From NCBI GenBank assembly GCA_025403435.1, contig CM046345.1:15418160-15482159 (forward strand): a stretch of DNA of 64,000 nucleotides. Direction: 5' to 3'. The notes beneath the pieces are model-generated. The model was given only the letters and a program-made list of their open reading frames with translations, did no database searches and had not been told where the DNA came from. Source of the stretch: Artocarpus heterophyllus (Eukaryota > Streptophyta > Magnoliopsida > Rosales > Moraceae). The translations under genes and the position numbers were made by a program. Shown in pieces: positions 48,057-60,559 of this stretch; the first letter of the stretch is position 1; each line of letters starts with the position of its first letter.

Positions 48057-50039
48057 GTAAAGTAATACTATATAATTTTCTAATACTATGTAATTTTCTA
48101 TATTATTATACAATATTTTTGTCCTAAACTGTATTTTTATCTTAGCATTTGATGCAATACAATTTGCAACAATTAAACTTTCCAGCTTATTTTCATATCA
48201 TTCCTTCTTTATTTAAGGCTATGGCATGATTCTTACCCTTAAAATCCCTTTTTTTGCTTTTATAGACTTTATCATATAAATTAGATTAAATAGTAATCCT
48301 TAAATCATTACATTTCTAATACACAAAAAATACTCGGGTGTTACACCTTTATTATGTTGCAGATGAGAATGTACTTACTCGACTTGCAGCAAGTTTACTT
48401 AACTTCTTGTAAGTAGATGGTTTTATCTACTTCCAATAAATGGTCACATTTGAAGGCAGTTTAAGAGTTGTAAGAAACAACATTTAGTATAAATTCTCAA
48501 ATAAATCAAAAATAGTATATTTGAGTTTGAACTTTTTATGGGAGATTCCTAACATATATATGAACAATGCTTAAAAGGAATTTTCTCAAAATCTTATCTC
48601 TATTCTTCTTGGAAAATCCCGTAGCACGAATTTTTGACCTAAAAAGGGGATTAGGAATAATAATAATCATAAAAAAATTGTTTCTTAAACAAATTTAAAC
48701 ATTAAACCACATGAAATCATACCCATATATTCTGTAATATCATAGGAAAAATTTTATATAAAAATAGATAGAAAAGCTCACCTCGAACGTGGTTGAAACT
48801 CTGTTCCAGCTTTGTTTATAATTTTGAAGAACATATCATAACTCATCCATTTAGCTTTTGATTTTAGAGAGATGCTTTGTTCTTGACGTGAGAAATACTT
48901 ATGAATGTTGAGGGTAGAGTTTAGAGGCTTGAAGTTTGTAGTTGTGATGTATGGTGTATAAAGTCGTGTGTATATCTCAGGGGGGTGTGTGTGTCTCAGT
49001 GTGGAGAGAACAAAGGAGGAATGAAAGAAAGAGTGTTTTGAATCTTTGGGGTTTTGGACAGCCTGTATGGTCTCACATAGCTAGGTTGTATTTAGCCAAA
49101 AGGATAAAATGGAACAATGATAAGAATGTGAAGTGATTGGGAGTTGTTGGGATGAGAACATGGGAAAGGAGAAAAAGTTGTTCACGTGTGTTTGTGAACA
49201 AAGAATTATGGTCTTGCATATTTCAATTGGTATAAAGGAAATGAGGACAACAGTGAAGGTGATGGAGAGGTTGTGTGAGTGCATAGGAGTTGTTGGGAGT
49301 GGATGAATATGATCAAGGCACCCACATTTAGTTTTTTTAAAAAAATCTTCAATGCTATAAACAATGCTCTAGATAAGTTTAGAGGAGATATTCCATGATT
49401 TTGGACACGAAAATTTGAAGAAAAATGATCAAATATGAATTTGGAATCAAAAACAAGCTCTACAAATTTCTGGACATGGGAGGAAGATAGACCAAACAAT
49501 AAGTCGTTTGGCCTTTTTTTTTTTTTTTTTTTTAGTTTTCTACCTCCTAAAACAAGGTGGCCAACTATCAAATGACATGTCGTTTGGGAGGTCCCTCTTT
49601 TTTTTCTTCATCAACTCCTAAAACGACGTGTCGTTTTGGGTTATCAACTCCTAAATGACATTTCATTTGGAAGGCCTCTTTTTTTTAAAAAAAAATTATG
49701 AAAATAATTTCTAAAAATCAATTAAATTCTAAAAATTAAAATAAATCCTCCAAAAATCTAAAAAAAATTAAAATATCACACCCAAACAATTAAAAATCCA
49801 AGTAATTCATCAAAATAGATAATTTGCAAACAGAAATCATAATAATCATACATTAGGTACTTTATGTCGTTGGAACTTCCCTAGTCCATCCACTACAAAA
49901 TTTGTTAGTTCATAAAAAAGTTCATAATCATAAATATCCTATTCACGAACATCACACAAATGTGTTTCTAAGTCATAATTTTCATTCATATTGTCACATA
50001 AAATCGTTAAAAGCTACAAATCATCTGTTATAATGTCAC
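48057..50039. other. Intergenic or old retrotransposon noncoding DNA
   Basis: No coding frame. 49500-49690 holds several copies of 'acgacgtgtcgtttt'/'atgacatgtcgtttgg', as in the leader of copia A (13627-13785). The A-rich sequence after it (49690-49830) also resembles 13500-13620. This suggests a leader region of a - strand copia relative. T-tract at about 49510-49533. Confidence 0.4.
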
Positions 50040-50059
50040 TGGTCAAAGTTTGATTATCT

Positions 50060-50992
50060 AAACTATTCGACTTAAAGTACTTTGGAAAGGCTAATTATGT
50101 TCTTAGGACTGTTTTGCAACAGTAAGAACAAAATGATAGCTTTATCCAAGAACCATGAACTTAGATAAAGTTCTAAGAGAGGTTTGTAATGCATGATTCT
50201 AAGAAAGGTTCTTTAACCTATTAGGTATGGAATCATTCTTTCTAGGGATGACTGTTTTCAGACATCAAAAGAAACAGAATACATAGAAAGAATTCCTTAT
50301 GCTTATGCTTTAGCAGTGGGAGTCTAATGTATGTTATGCTTTGCATAAGATCGGATATTTGTTATACAATTAGGATGGTAAGTTGACATGATCAAATCCT
50401 AAGCCAAAACATTGACAAGCAGTCAAGGTATAACTCAGGTATCTTAGGAGAATGAGGAATTATATGCTAGTGTATTCTAGGAGAGGACCTAACACCGACA
50501 AGATACAGGCACTGACTTTCTGTCGAATTAGGATTTAAAGGAATTGACTTTGGGTCTGTTTTTACTGTAGGCAGTGGAGCCATAGTAGGAATATTATCAA
50601 CCAATCTTGTATTGATGATTCTGCTATGGAGGTTGGATTTGTGGTTGCCATTAAGGCATCCAAGGAAATTATGTGGATAAGGATATTTCCATGGAGATCT
50701 TGAGGTAGTCTATGATATGGACAAATCTATAGTTTTGTATTGCAGAATACTACGACTATAAATACTACTAAAGATTCAAGATACCACAAGAAAAGTAAAC
50801 ATATTAGTAAAATGTATCATATCGTTAAAAGCTTTCTAGAGTGGCAATGTGATGGAATTACTAATTAGCATCCAAGGACAACCTCGTCTATCATTTTATT
50901 ATGACCTTTGCAGTCAAAGGTTTTATGGAAGGTATGATGACGCGCAATATATCACATTTACTCGTATAGGACAAATGCAAGATTGTTAGGAT
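50060..50992 (+). pseudogene. copia C RT/RNase H remnant, 5' truncated
   Basis: Heavily decayed. Sequence parallel to copia B can be followed: 'cttgg..aggctaattatgttct' (RT end), 'aagaacaaaatgatagcttt', and an RNase H part near 50620-50700 ('atggaggttgga...gttgccattaaggcatccaaggaaat'). It ends in a purine tract 'caagat' directly before the LTR at 50993. The missing 5' half is not in the window. Confidence 0.7.
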
Positions 50993-53900
50993 TGTTGCCC
51001 TAAGGAATAAATACCTTAGGTGTATTTATGACATTTTTAGTGAAATAAATAATAATGCCAATATTACATGTAAAAATAATAGTCGTCATATTACTTATAT
51101 GTTAATGATTGTATATTAGCAAATATGTGATTCATGACTATTAGAACAAAATCTTAGAAGTGGGCATATATGGAGTTTATATGCAAAAAGATTCAGAGAT
51201 TAATAGTCTAAATTATATAGTCTGCAATCTATGTATAGAGCTGGGCACTTTATACATGATAAGACTGTAACGAGAATCTACGTTCTATTTGGGAGGCGGT
51301 TTATCTTGGCTGTTGGAGTGGATTGACTCCATGGTAGACACATTAGTGTTTTAGACGTAATGGTGGTCGTACATTGGATTGGACCAAAGCAAAATTGATT
51401 TAGTAATAATTCCATTTAACTTAAATCAATTATCTTTGATAATCATTTATGTATCAACTTACTATTGAAATGGATTTATGACTTCATGTTTATAACTTTG
51501 TATCTTTTGATATGCTAAAAGCAAGAGTTCCAATGATCAAAGGCTTCATTGTCAGTATGTTAGAGATGTAATATGAATTCGATGAGAGCATAATCTATAG
51601 ATATAGAATCCATGGCTCTTAAAGAAAGAGTTAATGTTATCCTTTCAAGGCACTATTCTAGTATTGGAAAATATAACGAGGGCTCAGTCATCTAGATGCA
51701 TATGATAACCAGATGCTATTCTTTTTGTATATGTTATAAATGAATGAATTTTTCAATGGTAAAATAATAGAACTTTGAGAGAAAATAATTGGAAAGTAAA
51801 ATGGAACTAGGTCCTTTATCTAATTATGGACAACCTATGGTGATACACATAATATGATAAGTCATGGACAAGATAGTCTCATAATACGGTATGTTATCAA
51901 GATTGCAACTTTGGGTCTATAGTGGAAAAATACAAAAGTTATTAATCAGGGATTAATATATCTCTTATTATTGGAGCTTGATAATATTGTTGGAAAACTA
52001 GAACGCAATGGAATTTTGAAAATTTTAAATTCAAAGTTTTTTTCAAAACACAAGTTTGACATGCTATAAACATAAATTAATCAAATCTTACTAACCTTTG
52101 TATGCCGAAGAGCTCCTGCAATCAGTGATGAGAAGAACGTTCTAGAAAGGCCTCAACCAACTGGTCTTCTTTGCTATTCTCTATCCACGATAGGAGTGTG
52201 TGTTGGCATACGTCGTACAGCTCTTCCTCGGTGACTCTCCTTTTAACCAATTGAAAAGACTTAGAGCCAAGGTTCGTGATTATGAACAATAGCCCTTAAG
52301 AAGTTTTAGAATTTCTCACAATAGAGTACTCACTCTTAACTTCTTAACTAATCTCAAGAACTGAGAAAACTCACTTCTTATTTATAGAGGTTAAACCCAA
52401 GGTTAGTTATTATCAGATAAGGCCTCAAAATTTTGAATCTGGATCAACTTTCGATAAAATCATGTCAAAAATGTGTAATCAGATAATCGCTAGATCGGTA
52501 GGCCAAACTGGCAAATTGGCCTATCGAACTTACTCCATCGGTAGGTTGAACTAACAAATTAGCCTACCAAACTTGTGATAATATAATCCTTGAGAATCTT
52601 TTATTTCCCACTCAAGATTTTCAGATAAAGCCTCAGTTTTAATTTAAATAACCTAATAGAGATGTTAGCTAATCAAAGCAACCATATCTAAGATAATCTC
52701 AAAGAAAATAAAATATTCCCAATAATCTCAAAGAAAGTTTATCTTGAATTATTTTACAAAATTAATTCAATCGATAAATAGACATAAATTATTTGACCCT
52801 ATCGAATTTTAGCCAATCCAATAATTTAAACATAAGTAACCAAATTATTGGAAAAGCACGCAGTATCGTTACAGGATTTATTATGGCTAGCAAAGGGGAC
52901 CTGATAGACCTGTGACTTGATGGACCTGTATAATTTAAGCTTCGATAATTATAAAATACACTATCCGAGGTACATGTTTTATAATTATCAACTCTAACGC
53001 TACTCCATTAAAAGCTTAGAGTTGCACTCTCGAACTATATAAAATTACAAAGCTCCAAATTAGCCAAGTGTCTATGATATATCATGATGTGTCGTATCCT
53101 AGAGGATATTCATAATCGGCTTAAAGATAAATTCCATCTTACCTTCTCAATTATTTTTATCTTATATCTTGTTATCTCACCATTGGAAAACTTACCATCT
53201 AAAGACAATACACCATTCGATTACACTTATGCATCCAAATGGTATAGCACTTCAGTCTTCCAATTACAAGATAACGCATATAAAAGAGTATCATTGATGC
53301 CACCAATAGAGCTATAGATTCTATGTCTATGACTAATAGGTCTACGCTATCAAGAGTCATGTCTTCAACATACCGGTATAAGTACCATCGTAAAGTCAGG
53401 ATGTCATCTCTTAGCATATCAAAAGATATAAGTCAAGTTAAAGGGCCCATTAGTCATTTCATGATTAAGATACAACACATATGATTGTCTAAATTGAATT
53501 GATTTGCATAGATGAAATTATTAATCCAAGTCAATTCTACTTTAGGTCCCGATCCAATATATCGTCACTTATGACAATGTACTAATGTTTCTACTTGTGA
53601 AGTCCAACTCCGATGGCCAAGATAAACCATCTCCCGTTAGAGATATAGACAACATAATAATCTTAGCATGAATAAGGTGCCCAACTTTATTCCTCCGATT
53701 GCAGATCTTATGATTTAGACCGTCACATTTAAAATCATGTCTTTTGTATAATTTATCCATCATATGCCTAATTCTTAAAGATTTAGACCGACAGTCATAG
53801 ACATTTATTTACTTATTGTACATTTAGAAATATAAACGTAAAGATGACAACATTTGGTATATGAACAATAAATGAACTCTTTATTGATAAAATATGTTCA

Positions 53901-54885
53901 AAAACATATTACAATATTTTACTCCTTAGGGCATACATGTCTAACAAATATATGTCCATCGGGTCCCAATACTAGCTTCGTAATTCATTTATGACAGATC
54001 AGGCAAGTTTGGTTTACCACAAGGAAGATATAAGTATATGCGAGTCAGGCTATTGGACTTGATGGCATACGTGGGCCATAGTCCAAGGTTGGACTGCTAA
54101 TGGGCGCATGGCATACTAGGGTTGGCACCTATATCTGCTAATTTTCTAGATAATTAATTATTTAATTAATTATGAAAATAATTATTCAAATAGGCAATTG
54201 GGATTTTGTGATAATTAATTATTTTTATTTATATATTAATTTAAATCCTAGTTGTATTTGAATTATGAATAAAGGATTATTACTTATATTTATTTAAATT
54301 AGATAATTGTCATGTATAATTGAATTCTAATTTAAATAGAATTATTTGAATTAGAGTATCCTGGATAATACAGATAATCACAAATCCCTACTTTGTGATT
54401 GGATGAAATTTTAGAGATAATTTCCTAGAGGGTGGCGTCAATAACAGATAAAGGAGAGAGGAAATTTATCTTCTAGTCTTGATAGACTTTCTGTATGCTC
54501 CTACTGCCTCTATAAATAGAGACCTAGGGTCTTTATTTATTCTTAGACTTCTATATCGCAACTTAAAGAGTAGAGCTTTGATCACTTCCCTTTAGTGCTC
54601 ATAATTCCTCTATCACATAGTCTAGTTTATAAGAATTTAGCTGTGGTGGAAATTTGTTGAGTTATGCCCATACACATACAATAGTTTGAAGGAAAAGAAT
54701 AGCATTGAAATCTAGTGTTGAGATTTGTTTTTAAAGAATTGTTCAGTCAAGAGAGTTATTTTCGGTCTCGAACCAGTGCATTAAATTAGATTTAATTTAT
54801 TGTTTATATTATCATGAGTTATTTTCCTAGTTGATTAATAAAAATTTTAAATTCTGTTGCGTCAACGAACCGATTTTTTATAACA
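50993..54885 (+). repeat. 3' LTR of copia C, split by a solo LTR
   Basis: Starts 'tgttaggattgttgccctaa' and ends about 'tttttataaca'. It is related to the copia B LTR in layout ('gccctaaggaataaat', 'gagcttgataatat'), but it is a different family. Interrupted at 51988-53946; the halves are 50993-51987 and 53952-54885, about 1.93 kb in total. Confidence 0.7.
51988..53946 (-). mobile_element. Solo LTR of the copia B family
   Basis: 1959 bp, reverse complement of the copia B LTR: on the + strand it begins 'tgttggaaaactagaacgc' and ends 'gggcatacatgtctaaca'. Perfect AATAT duplication at 51983-51987 and 53947-53951. No internal region remains, as after LTR-LTR recombination. It contains the four-unit palindrome array (52493, 52514, 52536, 52557). 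Confidence 0.93.
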
Positions 54886-55612
54886 AATTGTATAATAGAA
54901 AGTCTAGATATATTATCTAGAGACATGAATATGTGAAACAACTAATAACCAATGGTGCTATTAGTGTTGTATATGTTAGGTGGAATAAGAACCTAGCGAA
55001 TCCCTTGACAAAATGTTTTTCGAGAGACTTAGTCAAGGATACATCTAGTGGAATGAGACTAAAACCTTTCTTGAAAAGAGTCACCAGTAGGGTAACCCAA
55101 CTATGTAATAGTTGTACCATTGTTCCATAATTAAATGGGTAAGAACAAGTTATCATTATGTGACTGGGTTAGCACCGAAAAAATTTATTTGTCCCTTCTA
55201 GGATGTTTGGTGCAAGTAGCTATGTGGTTGAGGTTGAGTATTTACTTTTAATGAAGTTCAAGTCTCAAAGTAGCTAGAGACATGATTTGAAACTTCATGT
55301 AAGTGAATATAAGAAATGGTGTCATTTCCAACAAGACCATGATAAGTCCTGTAAATGTTCATGAATCCAAGATCGAGCATAAGGCCAAAATAGTGTTAAA
55401 TGACTAGAATGTAATTTCAAATCTAGGATATCTCATATGTGATATATTTTCAGTATTTGCTTAATAGACAAAGTTTACTGCAAAGCACACTATTGTTTGA
55501 TGAATACATTGAAGAATATTCACTAATTGAACATTAAAATCGAAAGATACCATGGTGTATGTATAAGTTTATCAACGTTAAATCTGGAGAAATATTACAA
55601 TTTAGTGGAGAT
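54886..55612 (+). pseudogene. copia D RNase H C-terminus and 3' noncoding part
   Basis: Frames read 'YNRKSRYI', then 'RHEYVKQLITNGAISVVYV' and 'NKNLANPLTKCFSRDLV' (54933-55130), the C-terminal end of copia RNase H. After that comes noncoding sequence to a purine tract 'tagtggaga' just before a TGTTAG at 55613. It begins abruptly at the copia C LTR end, so copia C probably inserted into copia D. Confidence 0.75.
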
Positions 55613-56330
55613 TGTTAGAGAGATTGTAATATGTTTATCTCAAATGTTAGAGATTAAAAATCACAGTTGAATGAATGAAAATACACATTTTTAATGTGTT
55701 TAGAGTCAACTTAGAGCGCTGTGATGGTCAAACTTGAGGCTGTAGCACTAGAAAGTGCAATATGTACTCGGAGGAACAGAATGGCTTTGGGTGGCGGTGC
55801 TTAGGTGCTAGGTTTCCCAAGCATCAGAAAGGGCAATGCTATGGAGCCTAGTTAAAATTCCACGAGTTTTTATTGTAATGCACTTAGCACTGCGTCGCTG
55901 AATAGCTGGCGCCGTGGGACTAGAAAGTGCATTATGCACTTGGAGGAACTAAACACCATGTGCCTAGGTGTTGGGTGGTGGTGCCTGGGCTTTGGGCTAT
56001 GTAGGTGCTAGAAAGGGTAAGGCCGTAGAGCCTAGTTGAAATTCCACGATTGTTGTAGTGCACTTAGAGTCTCAATGCCCATTCGAGCTGATATATGATG
56101 ATTTTGTGTGTCTTTTGAGATGTTTTGAACTATTGCATACATTGGTTGTATGCTTTCATACAAACCTAAACATCTATTAGCAACGGACATTTCTATTATA
56201 ATAGTTCTATCGATATATAAATAGATACCTTTACAATGAAGAGGTAAATATGTGTAAATAGTTGTGTGGATTAAACCGACTGTATCCATTTATTGAAATG
56301 GCACCCTTGTCATTTATCAAATCCCTATAA
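55613..56330 (+). repeat. Probable 3' LTR of copia D (end not defined)
   Basis: Starts TGTTAGAGAGATTG right after the purine tract. About 55741-55870 and 55917-56050 are two imperfect copies of 'actagaaagtgca(at)tatg ... gagcctagttgaaattccacga', a GC-richer internal duplication. The LTR's 3' end is not recognisable and no second LTR is seen. Confidence 0.5.
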
Positions 56331-56910
56331 AATTTATAGGTTTCTTTGATGTTCTGGAACATAATATTATTGCTAGATATTGTGTTCAAATGTTTGTTGT
56401 ATCTTGAAGGTAATTTGCTATAAAACTCGTAGGCAAACTTTGAGAAGTGAAGGCAAATAAGACCTTAAAGGAAAGTATTTACATACGTCTCAAACACTCT
56501 CGTTTTTCAAAAAAAATTTCCCTCCATTTTCTCTAAACACTCAAATTCTTCAATATATTTTTAAGTTTAAGAACTATAACATATGAGAGCTTTACGATTT
56601 AGCAACTTTTGGACGTATGTAAATTTATAGGTTTTTTTGATGTTCTGGAACATAATATTATTGCTAGATATTGTGTTCAAATGTTTGTTGTATCTTGAAA
56701 GTAATTTGCTATAAAACTCGTAGGCAAACTTTGAGAAGTGAAGGCAAATAAAACCTTTAAGGAAAGTATTTACATACGTCTCAAACACTCTCATTTTTCA
56801 AAAAAAAATTCCCTCCATTTTCTCTAAACACTCAAATTCTTTAATATGTTTTTAAGTTTAAGAACTGTAACATATGAGAGATTTACGATTTAGCAACTTT
56901 TTATTTTTTT
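56331..56910. repeat. Tandem duplication of a 291-bp unit
   Basis: 'aatttataggtttctttgatg' starts at 56331 and again at 56622. The two copies run in parallel to 'acgatttagcaactttt' (56610 and about 56901) with only a handful of differences. No gene lies inside; small frames in it are chance. Confidence 0.92.
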
Positions 56911-57840
56911 AACTATAACTTCTAAAAACTTTACACTCTTTACAGGGTTAGAACTGAAGTTCCGAACGCCTCTTAAAACCAATTAACCATTTACCTTCTT
57001 CTATTTAGCCCAACTAGAAAATCTAAAACCTAAATTGATGGATCGACAATCCATGTGCTAACCCATCAACCTTTTGTAAAATCATATTGTTCCACGGGTA
57101 AAAGTCCTCAAGGCACCTTACATACTCTAGATATGTTACATTTTGGAACTTGCTTTAAGAGACATTTTTTGTGCTTTTTTTGTTTTCAAAAATGAAATAA
57201 AAAAGTGAAAATTTTTTAAAAGTGAAAATTGTATCGGAACAAAGTTTTACATGTAATGGTGTAAGATCTATATGACATGGTGCCACATGCTTTGTGATCT
57301 TATTTGGCACAAAATTTCCAAGTAGTATTGCTTTACGAATAACGTGCTGATCGAAAATGGATCGTGTGGTCCTAAATTAATAAAACATGGCCTAAAAAAA
57401 TCAATGTGCCAAAGAGTCTTATTACAAAGATTTTTCTTCCTAAATAAAACAATAAATTTGTGGTATCTTCACGTTTTCACCTAGCTTTATTTTCAAAATC
57501 TACTAGCTGTCTATTGCGAAACAGTAAGAAAATCATTTATGCTCTGGCGATAATTGCATCCATGTATGTCAAACACATAGTTTCATTATTTTAAAAGAAT
57601 AAATGTGAATATAAATAATCAAACCACGGTCCCTTATCAATTACTATATCATCACCACCGATAATGTTATTATATTAGCACCACATAGGAGGTGTTTGCA
57701 AACTCAGTTTTATTTCATCAATTTTAACTCAAATAATATAAAGTATTTACATGTTACATCATAAAACAAAAATTTACAATAATATAAAATTTTTATAAGG
57801 TACAACAATACCTATGCTTCTAATTTTATTCTCATACACC
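56911..57840. other. AT-rich intergenic DNA
   Basis: No coding frame, repeat or RNA gene recognised. Confidence 0.5.
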
Positions 57841-57859
57841 TAGTAAGAATTGTCCAAGC

Positions 57860-58253
57860 AAACAAGAGGGCAACTTGTAAACTTTCCCCTTCTCTTCTCC
57901 GAATCCAGGTTGCCTTCAAGCGGACTGAGACACTTGTCACATCACAAGTGGGGCCACGTATCAACCGCAAGGACCAGCCAAGAAGCGCACGCGCGACAGC
58001 ACGTGAGTGCCCACGTCAGCAAGTGGTTACCCCACCCTCACCTCACCGCCCCCCATCTGAGTCTGACCCATAAACGACAGGTCCCTTTGAGAAGGCCAGC
58101 ACTTGCCCCCACTATTTGTTCCCTTGCCTTTTTTCCCCTTATATATAAAAATCCTTCCATTTTTTTTCTTTTTTTAACTTCCTTGACGAGGGGCGACTTG
58201 TGGGTCCCATTCCCGGCCCACGTGACAGCGTCACGAGAAAGAGAAAGGCAGTT

Positions 58254-58284
<31 letters not shown>

Positions 58285-58345
58285 ACACCTCCTTCCTTCC
58301 CACCGCCTAAGCCTTCTCAGCACGTGCTCTACATGCTATTGGTCT
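57860..58345 (+). promoter_or_regulatory. GC-rich promoter-like island with TATA box and G-boxes
   Basis: CACGTG or ACGTG motifs occur at about 57954, 58000, 58011, 58219 and 58321. 'cttatatataaaa' near 58138 is a good plant TATA box, and a (GA)n run at 58259-58286 would lie in the 5' UTR. A 166-codon frame across the region is Pro/His/Ser-rich without a domain and runs through the TATA box, so I reject it as protein. No exon follows that I can read, so this may be an orphan or relic promoter. Confidence 0.5.
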
Positions 58346-58754
58346 TGTAAAATCCCAATCGTTGCCCATGACTCGTCCCTTGCCCTTTTTTTCTATTATA
58401 TTAAAATAACCTGTCTCTGTTGCCACGAATTGCATCGAAAATAATTTTTAATATTAAAAAAAAAGAAAAGAAAGTGAGAAAATTGGAAAGAGAAGGTTTG
58501 CCCAAATCATGATTATTAGCTATTTGATTTCTTTGTTGGGAGGATTAGCTGTCGAATACAACAAATTTGGATCCAAAATAAACTTTATCCATCTCAGATT
58601 CATTTCGTATGTGTAACAGTACAGAATGCAACTTGTTCCCTTCCTTTAACGAAATTAGTCACGCATTCAAAGATTTTCAATCATCTTGCTTTTTCCTACT
58701 CACAATATTTATTATTTACTTTTCAGTAAAAAAATTTTACTTTTAGTCTTTTCT

Positions 58755-58791
<37 letters not shown>

Positions 58792-58842
58792 TATCATAGT
58801 TTTACACTTTTTTCATTTTATTTATTTGGCTCAAAATTTTGC
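58346..58842. other. AT-rich intergenic DNA with TA microsatellite
   Basis: Alternating TA at about 58756-58790. Nothing coding. Confidence 0.6.
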
Positions 58843-59030
58843 AGATAAAACTTTTTTTCTCTCTCTGGAGATTGAAATAAGATAGTCCAATCATATTTTT
58901 ACAAATAAAACTTTTTTCCCCTTTTGGAAGATTGAAATAAGATAGTCCAACATATATTTCCAAATAATACTTTTTTTTTCTCTTTTGGAAGATTGAATAA
59001 GATCGTCCAATCATATTTTTCCAAAAAAAA
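58843..59030. repeat. Three tandem units of about 60 bp
   Basis: Units contain 'ggaagattgaaataagat(a)gtccaa' at about 58867, 58926 and 58987, each preceded by 'aataaaactttttt'. Imperfect minisatellite. A 90-codon - strand frame across it (58802-59074) just translates the repeat. Confidence 0.85.
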
Positions 59031-59183
59031 AAACATAGAACTCGTGCTATAATTTTTTCGCGACCATTAACCATGATTTATAGCAATGAAAATCTTTTCT
59101 TCCTAAAACACTTTTTCCAATGGCGCTTTTTGCCAAAATTCCTTTGAAAAACTATTAAATTAACAAAAATCATCTAATCTACT

Positions 59184-59966
59184 TGACTTATTATTAATAC
59201 TATTGACCTCTAAACTTTAAGGTCTTTTATTTTAACCTATTGAACTTTAAAAATCATCATTTTATCCCTTAAATTTTTAAAACTCTCCATTTTACCTCTT
59301 TAATTTTAAAAATCATCATTTTACTTTTAAACTTTCAAAGCTCTTCACTTTGTCTATTAAATCTTTGATTTTTCATTCAAATAGACAGAATTAAGTATAC
59401 ATGATTCGCACATGGGTCATCTATAAGGAAAAAATGAGATTTTATCACTAAGTGTTGTTTCACATTTACATTCTCACTTAAAGCTTTTGTTTTTTATTTG
59501 AATTTCTATTTAGAAAAGGTTTGTCTATACATTTCTTATCATTTTTAATACATAACTCATTTAATAAGTCCATATTGTTAACTAATATCTGAATTTGAAT
59601 GCTAACGAACATGAGTTAAGCATTAAAGATGAGGAGATATCGGCTAACAATATCAAGAAAAAAATGTGCATACAAACTCTTCTTAAATGAGAACAAATAA
59701 AAAAAACGTTAAATGAGAGTGTAAATATGAAAGAAAACCTGAGAGTGACAAAATCTCATTTTTGTCTTTACATGTTACCCATATGCAAATCATGTGAGCT
59801 TAATTCTGTTAATTTGAACAAAAAATAAAAAATATGAGACAAAATGAGGAGTTTTAAACAAGTGAAGAGTTTTGAAAGTTTAGATGTTATAGTGGTGACT
59901 TTTAAAGTTCAAAAGGCATAGTAAAAGAGAACCAAAAGTTTAGGGGCCATTAGTATGAATAACTCA
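59184..59966. mobile_element. Long foldback (hairpin) element, arms nearly 390 bp
   Basis: The right half is the approximate reverse complement of the left half. Left 'gacttattattaatactatt...cctctaaacttt' pairs with right 'aaagtttaggggccattagtatgaataactc'. Left 'agaattaagtatacatgatt' pairs with right 'aatcatgtgagcttaattct'. Near the centre, 'atattgttaactaatatct' pairs with 'agatatcggctaacaatat', leaving a small loop around 59600. This is the form of a snap-back MITE, perhaps Mutator-like. No coding frames. No clear target duplication. Confidence 0.8.
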
Positions 59967-60559
59967 TTCAACTTTAACTAACTCTCCTCCCACACGTGCA
60001 CAATAAGAAGGGCAAATAATTCCGTACATAAACTGGATTGTTATTATTTTTGTAGTAAATATTTACTGTTAGATCAAGCCTCTGACTACAATGTCAATAA
60101 TATGTTTTACCAAGATTCCGTTATGCATATCATTTTTATATGTCTAAATAGGTGGTTTGAAAATTCAAATATCAGCATGCAAAATATGAGGAATATAAAT
60201 ACCAACTATATTTAATTTTATGTGCTTTGACAATTGTAACTTATAATTATAATAATGCCAGAGTACCAATGGATACTAGTCATCATATACCTAAATGATA
60301 AATTAATTGAATGTCCTACTTCAAACTCTCACGCATTCAATATAGATAGATGGTACTAAATTTATGACCTTTCTTTTAGTATCACAATCTTGGTGACAAA
60401 AGTGAAATCATTATTGGGTTGGGTTCATTTTATCATTTTCTTTGTTCTAATATTAACACAAATAGATCTGACTTCCGTATTCCCCTTCCTCTTTTACGTT
60501 AATTAGAGGGGTATATTAATTTGGTCAAAGGAAGGAAAAAAAGTCTAAACGATTGTTTG
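59967..60559. other. AT-rich intergenic DNA
   Basis: No feature recognised. Confidence 0.5.

Noticed and set aside
54917..55156. 79-codon - strand frame
   Set aside because: Shadow of the copia RNase H sequence read on the + strand.
57850..58350. 166-codon open frame on the + strand
   Set aside because: No domain, odd Pro/His/Ser composition, and it runs through a TATA box and a GA microsatellite. It is better explained as GC-rich promoter DNA.
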